Shown here piece by piece: positions 12,142-22,849 of a stretch of DNA of 64,000 bases. Numbering within the stretch: position 1 is the first letter of the stretch; each line of letters starts with the position of its first letter. Under the pieces are notes generated by a model. It had not been told where the DNA came from. It saw nothing but the letters and a program-made list of their open reading frames with translations, and did not search any database. The stretch covers positions 74,434,212 through 74,498,211 of the forward strand of contig NC_080671.1 of NCBI RefSeq assembly GCF_030247195.1, written 5' to 3'. The position numbers and the translations under genes are program-made. Source of the DNA: Topomyia yanbarensis. Its lineage: Eukaryota > Arthropoda > Insecta > Diptera > Culicidae.

Positions 12142-12309
12142 CTTTTCTTTTGATTATAGAAATTTTAACCTTAGGGCCATTCGCTTCTTCATTCAGGTTA
12201 AAAAAATTTCTTTATAATATTCTCCATTCCTATGTGCGGGGTTAGGAATCGAACCCAGGTGAGCTGCGTACATGGCAGTCGATGTACCAACTACGCTATG
12301 CCCGGCCTG
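12142..12309 (-). mobile_element. tRNA-derived SINE, Feilai-like
   Basis: On the minus strand the 5' part is tRNA-like. The A box TAGCGTAGTTGG fits the RNA polymerase III consensus exactly, and the B box GGTTCGATTCC is perfect. The tRNA-unrelated body contains GAAGCGAATGGCCCTAAGG and ends in an A-rich tail ATAATCAAAAGAAAA. Flanking direct repeats GTCTGATATT (12132-12141) and GTCTGATCTT (12310-12319), with one mismatch, are a plausible target-site duplication. The body resembles Feilai SINEs of Aedes; that name is from memory. Confidence 0.8.
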
Positions 12310-13139
12310 GTCTGATCTTCTGATTGGGTACAAATAAATTATCAAATATGCAGTAGTTTATAATTTTCGCTATTCTAGTTACTTCATACACAAGATATTG
12401 AATTTTTTGTTGAAAAGTTTTGGCCAAAATTTTAGTTTTTGTTAAAAATCCCCCCTTCAAAACTCCGGACCCGGGGGCAAACACACCATCCACCCTCCTC
12501 TCGGCGGCCCTGCTGACACAGCTTCAACCCAATGCTGGACTCAAACTCCTTTTTAAAGGCTTTCTTCTCTTGTAAGAAACAAAATAAAATCAGTGTCCTT
12601 TTCAAAATTCCATTAAATTATATTTAATTAATAAACCAACAAAGATCTTAACAGTATTTCTAGTAATATTAAACTAACCCCCCCCCCCCTCCACCAACTT
12701 TGCTTTGTTTTTGCCAGGAGACATGTAGGTAGACTTGAGCGATTCGTAGTTAAACTGCCTAAGCGCGACGCCAGCAGAAGACAAAAGATTAGCCCTTAAG
12801 ATTTAAAGCCTGCTTCTATTGACCCTGCCACTTCTAGTTTTCCGAGCTGTATATTTCACATCCTTGTTCTCACTTGTGTACTATGGCTCTAAATTTCCAT
12901 AACTTTCCCTATTCAGTAATCTCTAGCTAATTTAATGTCGTTAAAAAGTAAAAAAGAAAATGTGACTACATATTAGTCGAAATAAAACAGTAACCTTCTG
13001 TTTTTATGAAATGTATAACGCAAAAATTGGCACCTTCAAATAACCAGATTGAATTAAAAAATACTGATTTTGTGACGGGGGTGGATAAATTTTTTACATG
13101 CTCTAGTTTTCAGATAATTCAAAATAATAGAAACATTGA

Positions 13140-13687
13140 CACTGACGGCGCCGGTGGTTGAGTAGCAAGCGTGACCGCCACTCATTCCAGTTGGCCTGCG
13201 TTCAATTCCAGCCGAGGTCTTTGAGATTTTTCTGAGGTGAAAAAATCTGTGGTCGCGTCTTCCTTCGGAAGGGAAGTAAAAGCCGTTGGTCCCCGGTCCA
13301 TGAAATTGGTGGATCGATATTTAGTCCAGATAGTGGAATCACCTCTCTGGCGTCGGTAAAGAAGAAGTATATCCAACTTCTATACTCTACTAACAAAAAT
13401 ATCCTCCTCCCGTGATACTTGTGGAGTGCGCAGTAGTATATACGGCCTCTAGCAAAAGCAAGTATCGGACTAACAATTCCTTCCCTTTCCTTCCGCGAGC
13501 TACGTTTGGGCCTGGCCGGCGCCGATATTGATCAGAAACACTTTAGGATTACCAGAAGTTGCATATTGAAAGATGTTTCGCTAATCCCAAGCATAAACCT
13601 CTACTGATTCCCTGTGCAACTTCAGCTAGTCCCGATCGATAACGGAGTTGCAGCCAGGGGTGGTCGCACAAGCTCAAGCTCAAGCTC
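13140..13687 (+). mobile_element. tRNA-derived SINE with perfect 24-bp target duplication and hexamer tail
   Basis: The insertion is bounded by an exact 24 bp direct repeat, 13116-13139 and 13688-13711, starting AATTCAAAATAATAGAAACA. The 5' end is tRNA-like: an A-box-like TGGTTGAGTAGC and a B-box match GTTCAATTC. The body includes GAAGGGAAGTAAAAGCCGTT and extends to 548 bp, longer than most SINEs. The 3' end is three copies of AAGCTC (13669-13687), not poly-A. The long clean target duplication shows LINE-mediated insertion and suggests a fairly recent event. Confidence 0.85.
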
Positions 13688-13711
13688 AATTCAAAATAAT
13701 AGAAACATTGA

Positions 13712-15165
13712 TACCTTTAAGCTAAGGTATATTGCCATATCAAGTAAACAGACTAAGCTATAAAATATTCTTCTGTCAGGCACTGGTTGTCTAATGTAAT
13801 TGTGGTAATGCCCAATCTTGCTTCACTAATACATAAAATAAAATATGAATGCATTTAGTATTGATTTGTACATTGTTAGCGGAGAAGGTGGTCCTAACTG
13901 GGCCACATTCTCCTACATCCATTGTATTTAAACATTTCCATCTGCCGCCACCAAAACATGATTTTCTATACATGTTTTTTTTTACTTTCTTGTAAGGAGG
14001 TTTTTAGTTAGAATTTTAGATTCCTGAAAGTCCTGAAATGGACCTTTCCAACATAAGCTACCTAACCTTATTTCCAAATCAGCCAAACAGCCTAAACTAA
14101 TGACTAACTCTCCTCCAAATGTATCAAGATATTCCCGATGACTTTCATACCGTAATCGAAATCCAATAAGCAATGAACTGCACTGATGCAGTTTTCAGAA
14201 CGATTTCGACCGCTTTCTTCTGCCACTGGCGTGTTGTATGATGCAAAGAAAGAAAAACCCTCGAACGGCATTCAACTTCCCCGTACCGAATCGAATGGTG
14301 AATGCGCCAATTTTATGGTGGGTGCAACTCAACAGTGATATATGGGTGCATGTACCCTCCCTTTGCTGTTCCGTTCAGTACATGTCAAGAAGAGTTGAGC
14401 GAAAAGGTTTTCCATTCGCATTCCCGCTGCTGGGGCCCGGAGGGAGGCGGTTGACTCAAACAGGGGGCGGTTGAAACCCCGGGCTGCATGAGAGCTTGAT
14501 GGCAACTGCAGCTTTCCTTTCCAATCTCTTTCAAATAATCGTAAATTTATAAATTTTCTATATAAAAATGAAATCTTGAGAAGGAAACTCGAAAATTTAT
14601 TACCAAAAGTGGAGCAAAGAAAGATTTTTCCACATTCGAATTGTGCGCTCATACTCGAAATCACATCTTCTGATGCTTGAGCTTCGTTTTCCGCTCGAAC
14701 CGAACCGTTCCTCGGTTGCACCTTTTCTCCGAGTTGCCGGGAAAATCCGATGCAGCAAGCTATCGAGTGTACCGAGATCCTTTTGATTTTTCAAACCATT
14801 GGGAGCTAATTTTTATACAGAATGCTTCCTGGCTGCGGCAAGTCTTCGGTATTTTGGTGTGTTTGATTTCTGCGAACAGATCTCGGGATGTGTGAGAGTT
14901 GCTTTTCTTCGTTTCTCAAGTGCCACTGCCAGCGCTTTTGAGAAATAGCAGAACGAAAATCGAAAAGTGCATTTCCTCGATGAGCATTTGTGTGCTACTT
15001 TCGGAGCGGTGCATTTTTGCGAACATTTCAGAAATAATAATATCTACTTAATTGAAACGGTTTTTTGTGTATTCATTTTTTATTTGAATTGAGGGGTCAA
15101 AGTGCATAAACTTCTTTCGGATAAGTAATCCGATAAGCTTATCTATGTGTAAAAAGGCTGGTCTG
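13712..15165. other. Gene-free stretch
   Basis: No exon or repeat was recognised with confidence. The 14230-14520 and 14640-15010 parts have a higher GC content than their neighbours and no repeat signature. They could be single-copy regulatory DNA; nothing more can be said. Confidence 0.35.
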
Positions 15166-15335
15166 ATGTTACAGAAGGTAAGCCGCTAAAATCATAAAAT
15201 CACAAAAGGAACAGATTTCCTAAGCACCACAAATAGGTTATATAATACCTAACATGTGCTTATGTGCTAGAATCAGGAATCGAACTCAGGTCGGTTGCTT
15301 AACACGCGAGAGGCTCACCAACAACATTATGATTT
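15166..15335 (-). mobile_element. Degenerate tRNA-derived SINE
   Basis: The minus strand carries a B box GAGTTCGATTCC (about 15274-15285), preceded by GTTGTTGGTGAGCCTCTCG, a tRNA-like 5' part with a weak A box. The downstream body is AT-rich, to about 15166. No clear target duplication was found. The acceptor stem does not pair well, so it is a SINE rather than a working tRNA gene. Confidence 0.6.
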
Positions 15336-15339
15336 TTCT

Positions 15340-16585
15340 TTCACTTTTCATAAAATGAGATTCGACAACATACTAATCTATCAAGCGAATGAAGGATGTT
15401 TGTATCATTGAATCGCAATCGTATATCAAACAGGAAAGGTATTGGCGATAATTATTTAAATCATTTCACTGACAAACGTCTCGCTTCGTCTAACCCAATA
15501 ACCGAATCGGCGAGTAGAAAGTAGAAACCATTGGCTTGTTCTATAAATCACTGCATTTTTATAACTAACAGAAGCGCTGCTTTTAAGTCACCACAAGTTT
15601 CTCTAGGTCAAGGAACAGGATTTGTCGTCGCGTCGGTGAGTATAGCTACTGTCGGGCTTTGACTTTCTGCGTGCTATAGGAAAGTACGGTTCAACATTCC
15701 GAGAACCATAGTACGGCCAAGAAGACACGGCGCGCGGCAATCGATTGATACCGTAGCGAAGTTTTGATGCTATAAAAATATCTTAAAAAGATTTATTCCG
15801 TTATTATTGCGTTGCAAATTGCATCGGCTAGGAGAGATTTATACTCGGGCGGAATCGTACCAGCCGACGCTCGATGTTAATAAATTTTTATGACGGGCGC
15901 TGATTTGTTTGAAGCATGTTATTGCAGTTTTTTTTCTGCATTTGGACTGGATTGCAGTGGAGCGAGTGAAAATGATGGTCTGACATGGAAAAACGATTGA
16001 GTCAGAGTTTTGCATCTCTTTTCGTGCATTATTGATGCACAGCTTTAAGGGTCCGACTGAGATATCATTTTTTCTTTGTGCGATATATTGAATCATCCTA
16101 GCATAGCATTGATTAATTGCCTCGTTCCATTACACGGGAACTTCCATTTACGAATCAAACCGATCGTTCGTAAATTCAATTAATTCGTAAAGCAGTGATC
16201 GTTATTTGGCTTGTAGTTCGTAAACAAGTTTATAGATTCTTATAGTATTTCTTTTCGTGAAACCAGTTCACAAAATTGAATGATTATATAACTCAAAACT
16301 ATTCTTTATCAAATTGTTAGGTATTTATGGTTATATTAACACATGTTGCAGATATTCCAAGAACTCCCTAGAGTCAAGGTTTTGAGATCTTAAGCGCAAC
16401 CGGTTATCTTTCTGTCATTTATGGATGCGCTACATACTCATAATACATAATATAATACGAAGTTATGGTGCCTTTTTTTGAATTTTTTTGACACGGCTCA
16501 ATGCGATAGCACAACTAAGCCGTGGATCTTTCGTGTTTTTACAAGATGTAAAAATAAAAAAATAACTAAGTTACTGCCAGTCTTG
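15340..16585. other. Gene-free stretch
   Basis: No coding sequence was recognised. At 16130-16240 there are words of the TTCGTAAA/TTACGAA type that recur at 19230-19350 and in the tandem units of 19607-22848, so part of this stretch may be diverged repeat of that family. Confidence 0.4.
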
Positions 16586-16589
16586 TTGA

Positions 16590-17110
16590 CGCTTGCTGCT
16601 CCGTGTTGAGATTCTTGGCGGTGATGCATTAATTGCGTTATCCTCTATAACTTGGGGATTAGTCCGTCTGCATTCTCTTGTGGTGTCGTTCACGTCCATG
16701 TCATCATCAGAACTGCTTTCATGCTGTTCATTGTCGAAAGTTCTAGTTTGTTTCTTTTCCTTACGGGTCGCTGTTGTAAATCTGCATTTGTTTCTTCTTT
16801 GGTGGTGTTGGTTGTTGGTTTGGAGGCATTTGATGCAATAGTTGTTTCTTCGCTTTTGGTCAAAACAGTTGGTTTATTGGTACTGGGCATGATCGTTATT
16901 GATTTAGTGTTTGTTATTTCCCGATCCGCAGTCGTTAGTTTAGCAACCGGTTGTGATTTAGCATACGAGGACTGTGTATCGGTCTTGCTTGTAACAGGTG
17001 GAAGATTCTTAGCAGCCTCTGCACAAGGCTTTTCGTTGCGTAGCGACTGATGACAGAATTGGCACGTAGGAATCTGTGCTGAATATGTGACTAATGTTCG
17101 CTGACTATAT
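16590..17110 (-). pseudogene. Non-LTR retrotransposon ORF1 C-terminal remnant
   Basis: The minus strand from about 17110 encodes a Cys-rich motif, CQFCHQSLRNEKPC (C-X2-C-X9-C). This has the spacing of a CCHC zinc knuckle, but the expected central His is replaced. A Thr/Ser/Lys-rich tail follows, including ATTADREI-like and KPTVLTKSEETT segments, up to a TGA near 16690. The same register then continues with further stops (for example after GLIPKL). This architecture is typical of nucleocapsid-like ORF1 proteins of Jockey/LOA-type LINEs. The clade is uncertain and it is not functional. Confidence 0.55.
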
Positions 17111-17574
17111 ATGGCACCTTGGAATGATTTTCATTCGATGGTCATTTATTTGTAGACTTATTGACTAGAATCTTCTCAAAATAGTAAGTGTTGAGAACGA
17201 AATTTCGATTTTTTACAGAACTTTAGAGGTGGAATAGATGATGAATAATGAAAAAAGCTGTATTCAAACCTATGTTATTCAAATGAGTATATCTTTTTAG
17301 TTAAGATTCCGATTAGTGTCGAACTGGTTTCATTTGAAAGGTTATTTGCTGTACTTAGACTTGCCATTCGATTTAGTTTATACAAGCCATTCTTCTCGCT
17401 TAGACATGAAGAAAAATAATAAATTGTGCATTAAATTAAAGTTATAATGTTCAAAAGAACTGTATTATTTTTTGAAACAGCTCGTAAGATCGCTTGTAGT
17501 TCCAGACACTTGAAAATTAGTGTACTTTTCGAAAATGAATGTCTGGTTTTGGCTCTTTCTGCCCCGAGGTATGA

Positions 17575-18067
17575 AAAAGGTGATTTTTGCCTTTCTCATA
17601 TAGAAAGGTTATGCAATCACTCTGAAAAACGTCAACCTAATCCCGGCCCGGAGGGCCGAGTGTCATATCCCATTCGACTCAGTTCGTCGAGATCGGAAAA
17701 AGTCTGTATGTGTCTGTGTATGTGTGTATGTATGTGTGTGTATGTGTGTGTGTATGTATGTGCGTATGTGTCAAATAATGTCACTCATTTTTCTCAGAGA
17801 TGGCTGGACCGATTTGCCCAAACTTAGTCTCAAATGAAAGGTGCAACCTTCCCATGGGCTGCTATTGAATTTTGGATCGATCGGAATTCTGGTTCCGGAA
17901 TTACGGGTTTCAGAGTGCGGCCACACAGAAATTTCTCACATAAAGTATAGGAAAAATTAAAAATAGAATTTTTATTTTTGATACTAAATGTGTTCAACGT
18001 ATATGAAACGTCGAGATTTGATGCAAACTCAAAAAAATTTGACGACTATTCACTTTTTTGGATTTTG
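17575..18067 (+). repeat. TG-microsatellite interspersed repeat, copy 1
   Basis: It starts TTTGCCTTTCTCATATAG, has a GC-rich mini-hairpin CGGCCCGGAGGGCCG near 17645-17660, then GACTCAGTTCGTCGAGATCG, a (TG)n/(TGTA)n run at 17704-17772, and CAGAGATGGCTGGACCGATT. The same order of blocks, inverted, occurs at 58250-58800, and a partial variant at 60140-60345. The ORF covering it is not a gene. I recall this as a very common Aedes repeat, but I cannot name its class. Confidence 0.8.
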
Positions 18068-18935
18068 GCACATTTTTGCCTTTCTCATATAGAAAGGTTA
18101 TGCAATCACTCTGAAAAACGTCAACCTAATCCCGATTTTTTTTCGACTCGCATAAGGTTTCTGGATTTTAACAGGGGCGTAGTTGATGGTTTACGGAGAG
18201 GAGTTACACCCCTCTATACTATTCACTCCCCTCCTTTAAAAATCTCCTTAAATCACCCCTCAGACCACCACCCCATCCAGCCCTCATACCTCTCATTTTC
18301 AACCCCGTAATCTTTAAACCACCACTATATCAGGGCCGGCGGAAAGCATGGGTAGTATGGGTAGTACTACCCACTCGAAAATAACCGAGTGGGTAATTAC
18401 CCACTCGAAATTTTGAATCATTTCAAAAAAATTTGATGTGCAACGCATGTATCTCGCACTACAAACATTTGAAAACATCGATGTACCACAATTCCATTCG
18501 CATAAACGAACGTGATTTAATGTGAATGTAATGTAAGCGTGGGTATTGCGAAATGGGAAAAATTCCTTACTAATGGACCCCTCACCCTATGCTTTCTACC
18601 CACACGGGCGTAAAGTTTTTCGCCGCCCCTGCACTATATCACAAAGCATGCCAATTTAAGCTGGGGAGTCGTTCGTTCATGGGACTTTTGCCCTCCTTAC
18701 ACACCCACCCCCGCATGACAAAATGAGTTAGCAAGCAGATAACATTGATCTAATGCTGATTAGGCTAATGGAGTATGATATTTTTTTGTTTTAAGTGTTT
18801 CACCGTCGACGCGTAGCTCATCAAGTTCGTGGCTGGCATGCCATTGTGTATAAGTGCAATGTGTACTAAGAATGTAATGGGCATTTCCACAATTATGTTG
18901 AACATAAAAAGCCTCCGTGCCATAGTTTAGAGAAA
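18068..18935 (+). repeat. Same repeat family, second tandem copy with nested insertion
   Basis: The head TTTGCCTTTCTCATATAGAA is repeated at 18076, about 500 bp after copy 1, and is identical to copy 1 for about 60 bp (through AACGTCAACCTAATCCC). It then diverges. The far end, near 18915-18935, reads GAGAAATGAGAAAGGCAC, the inverse of the head. The family therefore has short terminal inverted repeats (GCCTTTCTCAT). A hAT-type MITE (18331-18631) is inserted within it. Confidence 0.65.
18331..18631. mobile_element. hAT-type MITE, 301 bp
   Basis: Terminal inverted repeats CAGGGCCGGCGGAAA and TTTCGCCGCCCCTG are flanked by a perfect 8 bp target duplication CACTATAT (18323-18330 and 18632-18639). 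The CAGGG start and 8 bp duplication are diagnostic of the hAT superfamily. There is no transposase. Next to the left end are repeated TACCCACTCG words in both orientations. Confidence 0.9.
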
Positions 18936-19606
18936 TGAGAAAGGCACAATTGCACCGCTAGGTGGATTAAAACAGGTTTTTCATGTTATGTCTGAAGGAT
19001 ACGCATGGTAGGATTTGATTACGCAGGGTTCGTAATATAATTTATCAATGTCTTTCAGTATTATCAGCAATTGAGAAAATGTGTATTCTGCTAAAAATTC
19101 ACTACATTTTATTTTTTTAAAAGAATTTTCGGATATGCACTTTATATTCGTAAATGTTGAATTGGTGTTGATAGAATGTATTCGTAAGTCGCTAGGGATT
19201 AGTTTCGTATTTTTTATCACGAGTTTTTCGTGAAAACCACGAAACGTTTCGTTGGTTTATTACGTCACAGTTTCATTCGGCAAACGAATTGTTCGCTGCA
19301 ATATACGAATATCTTTATAAAATTTACGAGTACCATTCGTCAAACCGTCAAAGTCAAAAGAGCTTCAATACAGGTAGAATATGAAGTCATTGTTACTATA
19401 CGTCAGATAATTGTTGATCATCACGACGGTTTCGGTCTGACTATTTAGTAGCCGTATCCGCGTCCGCCGATTTCAGGAAGATTTCCTGAACCTCTTTCGC
19501 TTCCAGTTGATCCAGAATCCGGAGCAGTACGGATTAAGTTCAGCCATCTGCTCGTTAGTTTTGCATGAATAAGTTCAAGTTTTTCTCAACCAGAGCAATG
19601 TCAAAT

Positions 19607-20026
19607 TAATATGCTTTTAAATACGAAAACTTCTCTTAGATTAACGAAATGAATTCGTGCGACCAACGAGATTGTTCGTAAAATATATACAAATGTTTAT
19701 TAAAATAAACAAAATATTTAGTTTCATTCACGTAAGTAACGTAAGTAACACTAACATTTATTGAAATAAACGAATCATTTTGTTTCATTCACTAAAAATA
19801 ATGTCGTTACCAACGATAACATTCGTGCTATGTACACTAGATATGTAAAATTGACTAACACTTTTGTTCATCAAGCGTCCATTTCTTCAAACCAAAATCT
19901 TTCTAGTCCTCAATAGATGTGAGCAGTTTGAAATAAAATCGATTTTGCCAGATCGATCCTTTTAGTTAGTTAAAAATATCGTTGTTGTCAAACATCGATA
20001 CTAAAATATCGATTGAAAAAATAACA
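19607..20026 (+). repeat. Tandem unit A
   Basis: It runs from AATATGCTTTTAAATACGAA to ATATCGATTGAAAAAATAAC. The same succession (AATACGAAAAC, TTCGTGCGACCAACGA, TTTATTAAAATAAAC, GATAACATTCGTGC, CATCGAT) is found at 22377-22693 and, truncated, at 22700-22848, all in the same direction. It contains many TTCGT/ACGAA words. It is separated from unit B by the inserted element 20027-22374. Confidence 0.75.
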
Positions 20027-22374
20027 CTAGTTTACAAATTTTGGGTTAATTGCATGAAGTTAAAAAAAAATATGTTTCCTAAGTCAATTTTGGGTCGCTG
20101 AGCACGAAAATCATATCCATTTTCTTTTTCAAAGAACCGTTTTTGTGATTTTTCAAAAAAGGTGTTTTTGAGCACTTTTTGCAGTTTTTGGCCAATATTT
20201 CAGGAACAAATCTTCCGATTAACACAAACGACTCACCATTCGAAAGGTATTGATGTGCTTATTCCAAAAATATATAACATGTTAGGATAAAATATCAACA
20301 ATTTAGGGTTATGAGCAACCAAAGTCAAAAAAGTAGTGTTTGGTAAAATTACTAATTTTTGGTTGATTTTTCATAAAAAAATAAATCAGCAAAAAAATCT
20401 TTTAAAAATTTCTTCTTTCAAACTTCTCACGTGCATTTTAAGCCTAAGATCACGAAAATCCGACAAAAACTGGTGATGTTATTAGGCACCGAGTGAAAAT
20501 TGCTCTGTTTTTCACATATCTTTTTTGGTCTTAAATAAGATTACACAAGTTTACAAGAAAAATAAAGTTACGAGAAAAAGTGTTTTCTAGATTAATTTTG
20601 GGCTGAATACGAAAATAATACTCTATTTCTCTTTAAAAGAAGTTCGAGTTTTTAAAAAAAAGTTTTTCTTTTGCTTCCGCTTTTTTGTTTTTGCTCTATT
20701 TTTGATTACAGAAAAATAATTTTTCATATTTTCAGAATCTAATGTGACAGATTTTAACAATTTTAAAGTAATCGCGGTAAGCTAAGAAGAAAGGTGCTTC
20801 TTCAGTTAATTTTGGATCGCTGAATACGAAAACCAAGTCCATATTTTCAAAGAAGCATTCTCAAGATTTCTTTGAAAAAGGTGTTTTGGGCACTATTTCA
20901 GTTATTTGTCAATATCTTGTTCAAATAGGATCCGATTGAAACAGTTCGAAAGGTATTGATGTGCCCTTTCCGAAAATGTATAATATGCGTAGATCAAATC
21001 TCGACTAACATATGATTACGGCTTAAAAGCCAACTGTCAACATTCTCTTTGAAATGAAATTTCAGACAAACTGTTACCCGCCAATCACAGATGTTTATAG
21101 TAAACAAAAGAAAAAAGTTTTCTCTTGCATTAACTACTATGAACTGCGTTTAGCCAGTAACGGTTTGTCAGGAATTTCTTTTCAAAGAGAAATTTCACAG
21201 TTGGGTTTTAAGCCGTAATCGTATGTTTGTCGAGAAATGTACATTTATTATGATTACAATCGACCAAAGTAAAAAAAAAGTCCAATGTTCGACCTTTTTT
21301 TAAAAAATGCATATTTCTAGTAAATTTTTTATAATAAATGAAGGACAGAAGAAAATTCTTTTGGAATCTAATGAGATAAACAATCTTTTTGTATAAATTT
21401 TAATCCAATGGTCACAAAAGTCGGATGAAAAATGTAGATGGTATGAAGCACTGAGTGAAAATTGTAACTTTTTACTTTTCGCACAATCATTCTTTCGTCT
21501 GAAATAATCTTCTATACTTGATAGTTATTGTTTGTGTTGGGTACTGTCTTCTCGAGCTTGCATCCATCCATCGTGCGGCATTTGAATGGTTTTGGATATT
21601 TCATTGTACAACTAAGTCCTCTTTTTAAAATGTGGAAATATCGTTGGAAAAGTTTTGTTTTGTCTGTGGTGAGTACATATTTTACGAATTAAAAGAATTT
21701 TAGCCTTCTGCTTCAACAGGCTTCGCAGCAGATTCTCAGTTCACAGAATATTACGTGGCTAGTGCTACGATCCCACTGAGACTCCTTCCCGATAGGGACT
21801 CGAATATTTGACGACTGGCTTATGAGAGCAGTGCTACACCCTCTAAACCGCCGCACCAGGGCAGGGTCCGCTTAAATCATAAAATTTCCATTTCGCTCAA
21901 TGCGCCATAGCATCAACATTTTCCATCCGATGTTAGTGATATTAGGCTTAAAATTAACGTAAATATATTATTTGTCATCTTAGATTCTAAAAGGTCCAAA
22001 AAAAAAAAAAAAAATTTGTTTTGCGGTAAAAAAAATCATTTAAAAATGAGTAACTTTTAAAAATGGTCAAAAATGCACTTTTTTAAACTTTGGTCGCTTG
22101 CAGCACTAAAATTTCTACATATGATCGACACATATTATATGTTTTTGGAAAGGGCATCTCGGCATCTTTCAATTTGCGTATTGACTAAATTAATTGAATG
22201 ATTTTGACAAGAAATATTGACTAAAAACTACAAAAGGTGCTCAAAAACGAGTTTTTTGAGAAAATCACAAAATCGCTTCTTTGAGCAAAAAATGAATATT
22301 GTTTTCGTGTTCAGCGACCCAAAATTAGTCTAAAAAATACTTTTTCTTGAAGCTTCATTTTTCTTGTAAACTAG
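20027..22374. mobile_element. Large-TIR element made of degenerate internal repeats, 2.35 kb
   Basis: It begins CTAGTTTACAA and ends with the inverse TTGTAAACTAG. Inverted similarity runs about 330 bp inward on each side, with shared blocks AATTTTGGGTCGCTGA, TTTTTGAGCAC and GCGACCAAAGT. The interior holds at least two further direct, diverged copies of the same unit, near 20535-20760 and 20770-21480. No transposase or other ORF is present. A 235 bp MITE has landed inside (21000-21234). It separates tandem units A and B, which suggests insertion near their junction. Confidence 0.7.
21000..21234. mobile_element. Nested MITE with about 75-bp inverted repeats
   Basis: CTCGACTAACATATGATTAC at the left pairs with GTAATCGTATGTTTGTCGAG at the right. 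The inverted match continues through GGCTTAAAA, CAACTGT and TCTCTTTGAAA. AAAT flanks both sides, a possible 4 bp target duplication. It is inserted into an internal unit of the 20027-22374 element and is therefore younger than that element. Confidence 0.8.
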
Positions 22375-22376
22375 CG

Positions 22377-22693
22377 TAATATGCTAATGAATACGAAAAC
22401 TTTCCTAGGATGACCGAAATAAATTCGTGTGAGCGATGAAATAGTTCGTAATATACATAAACGTTTATTAAAATAAACGAAAAATTTTGTTTCATTCTCG
22501 AAAAAAAATGTCTTTATCCGCGATAACATTCGTGCAATGTAAACTAAATAAGTAAAATTTACGAAAACTTTCGTTCATCGATCGTCCATTTCTTCGTACC
22601 ACAATAAAATCAATTTGGCCACATCGATTTTTTAAATTAAAAAATATCGATGTCGTCAAGCATCGATCCCAAAAGATCGACTGAAAACAATAA
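22377..22693 (+). repeat. Tandem unit B
   Basis: It has the same block order as unit A (AATATGCTAATGAATACGAA through ATCGATCCCAAAAGATCGAC) over about 315 bp. It follows immediately after the right end of the large-TIR element. Confidence 0.75.
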
Positions 22694-22699
22694 GGGGCT

Positions 22700-22848
22700 A
22701 ATAAATACGAAAACTTTTCTAAGATAAACGAAATAAATTCGTGCGACCAACAAAATCGTTCGTAATATACACAAACATTTATTAAAATAAACAAAACATT
22801 TCGTTTTATTCACGAAACATAATGTCGCTATCAATGGTAACACTAGAT
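22700..22848 (+). repeat. Tandem unit C, truncated
   Basis: It starts AATAAATACGAAAACTTTTC and keeps the first roughly 140 bp of units A and B, up to GGTAACACTAG, then stops. Confidence 0.7.
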
Positions 22849-22849
22849 T

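Noticed and set aside
12230..12309. Possible functional tRNA gene on the minus strand
   Set aside because: A and B boxes are good, but the acceptor stem does not pair and the sequence continues into a SINE body with an A-rich tail and a target duplication.
7388..12512. A 5 kb hAT-like element bounded by CAGAGCCG and CGGCCCTG
   Set aside because: The ends pair only over about 8 bp and the 8 bp flanks differ, so the pairing may be chance.
16652..17050. 132-codon plus-strand ORF
   Set aside because: The opposite strand carries a recognisable ORF1 remnant with a Cys motif; the plus-strand frame is its shadow.
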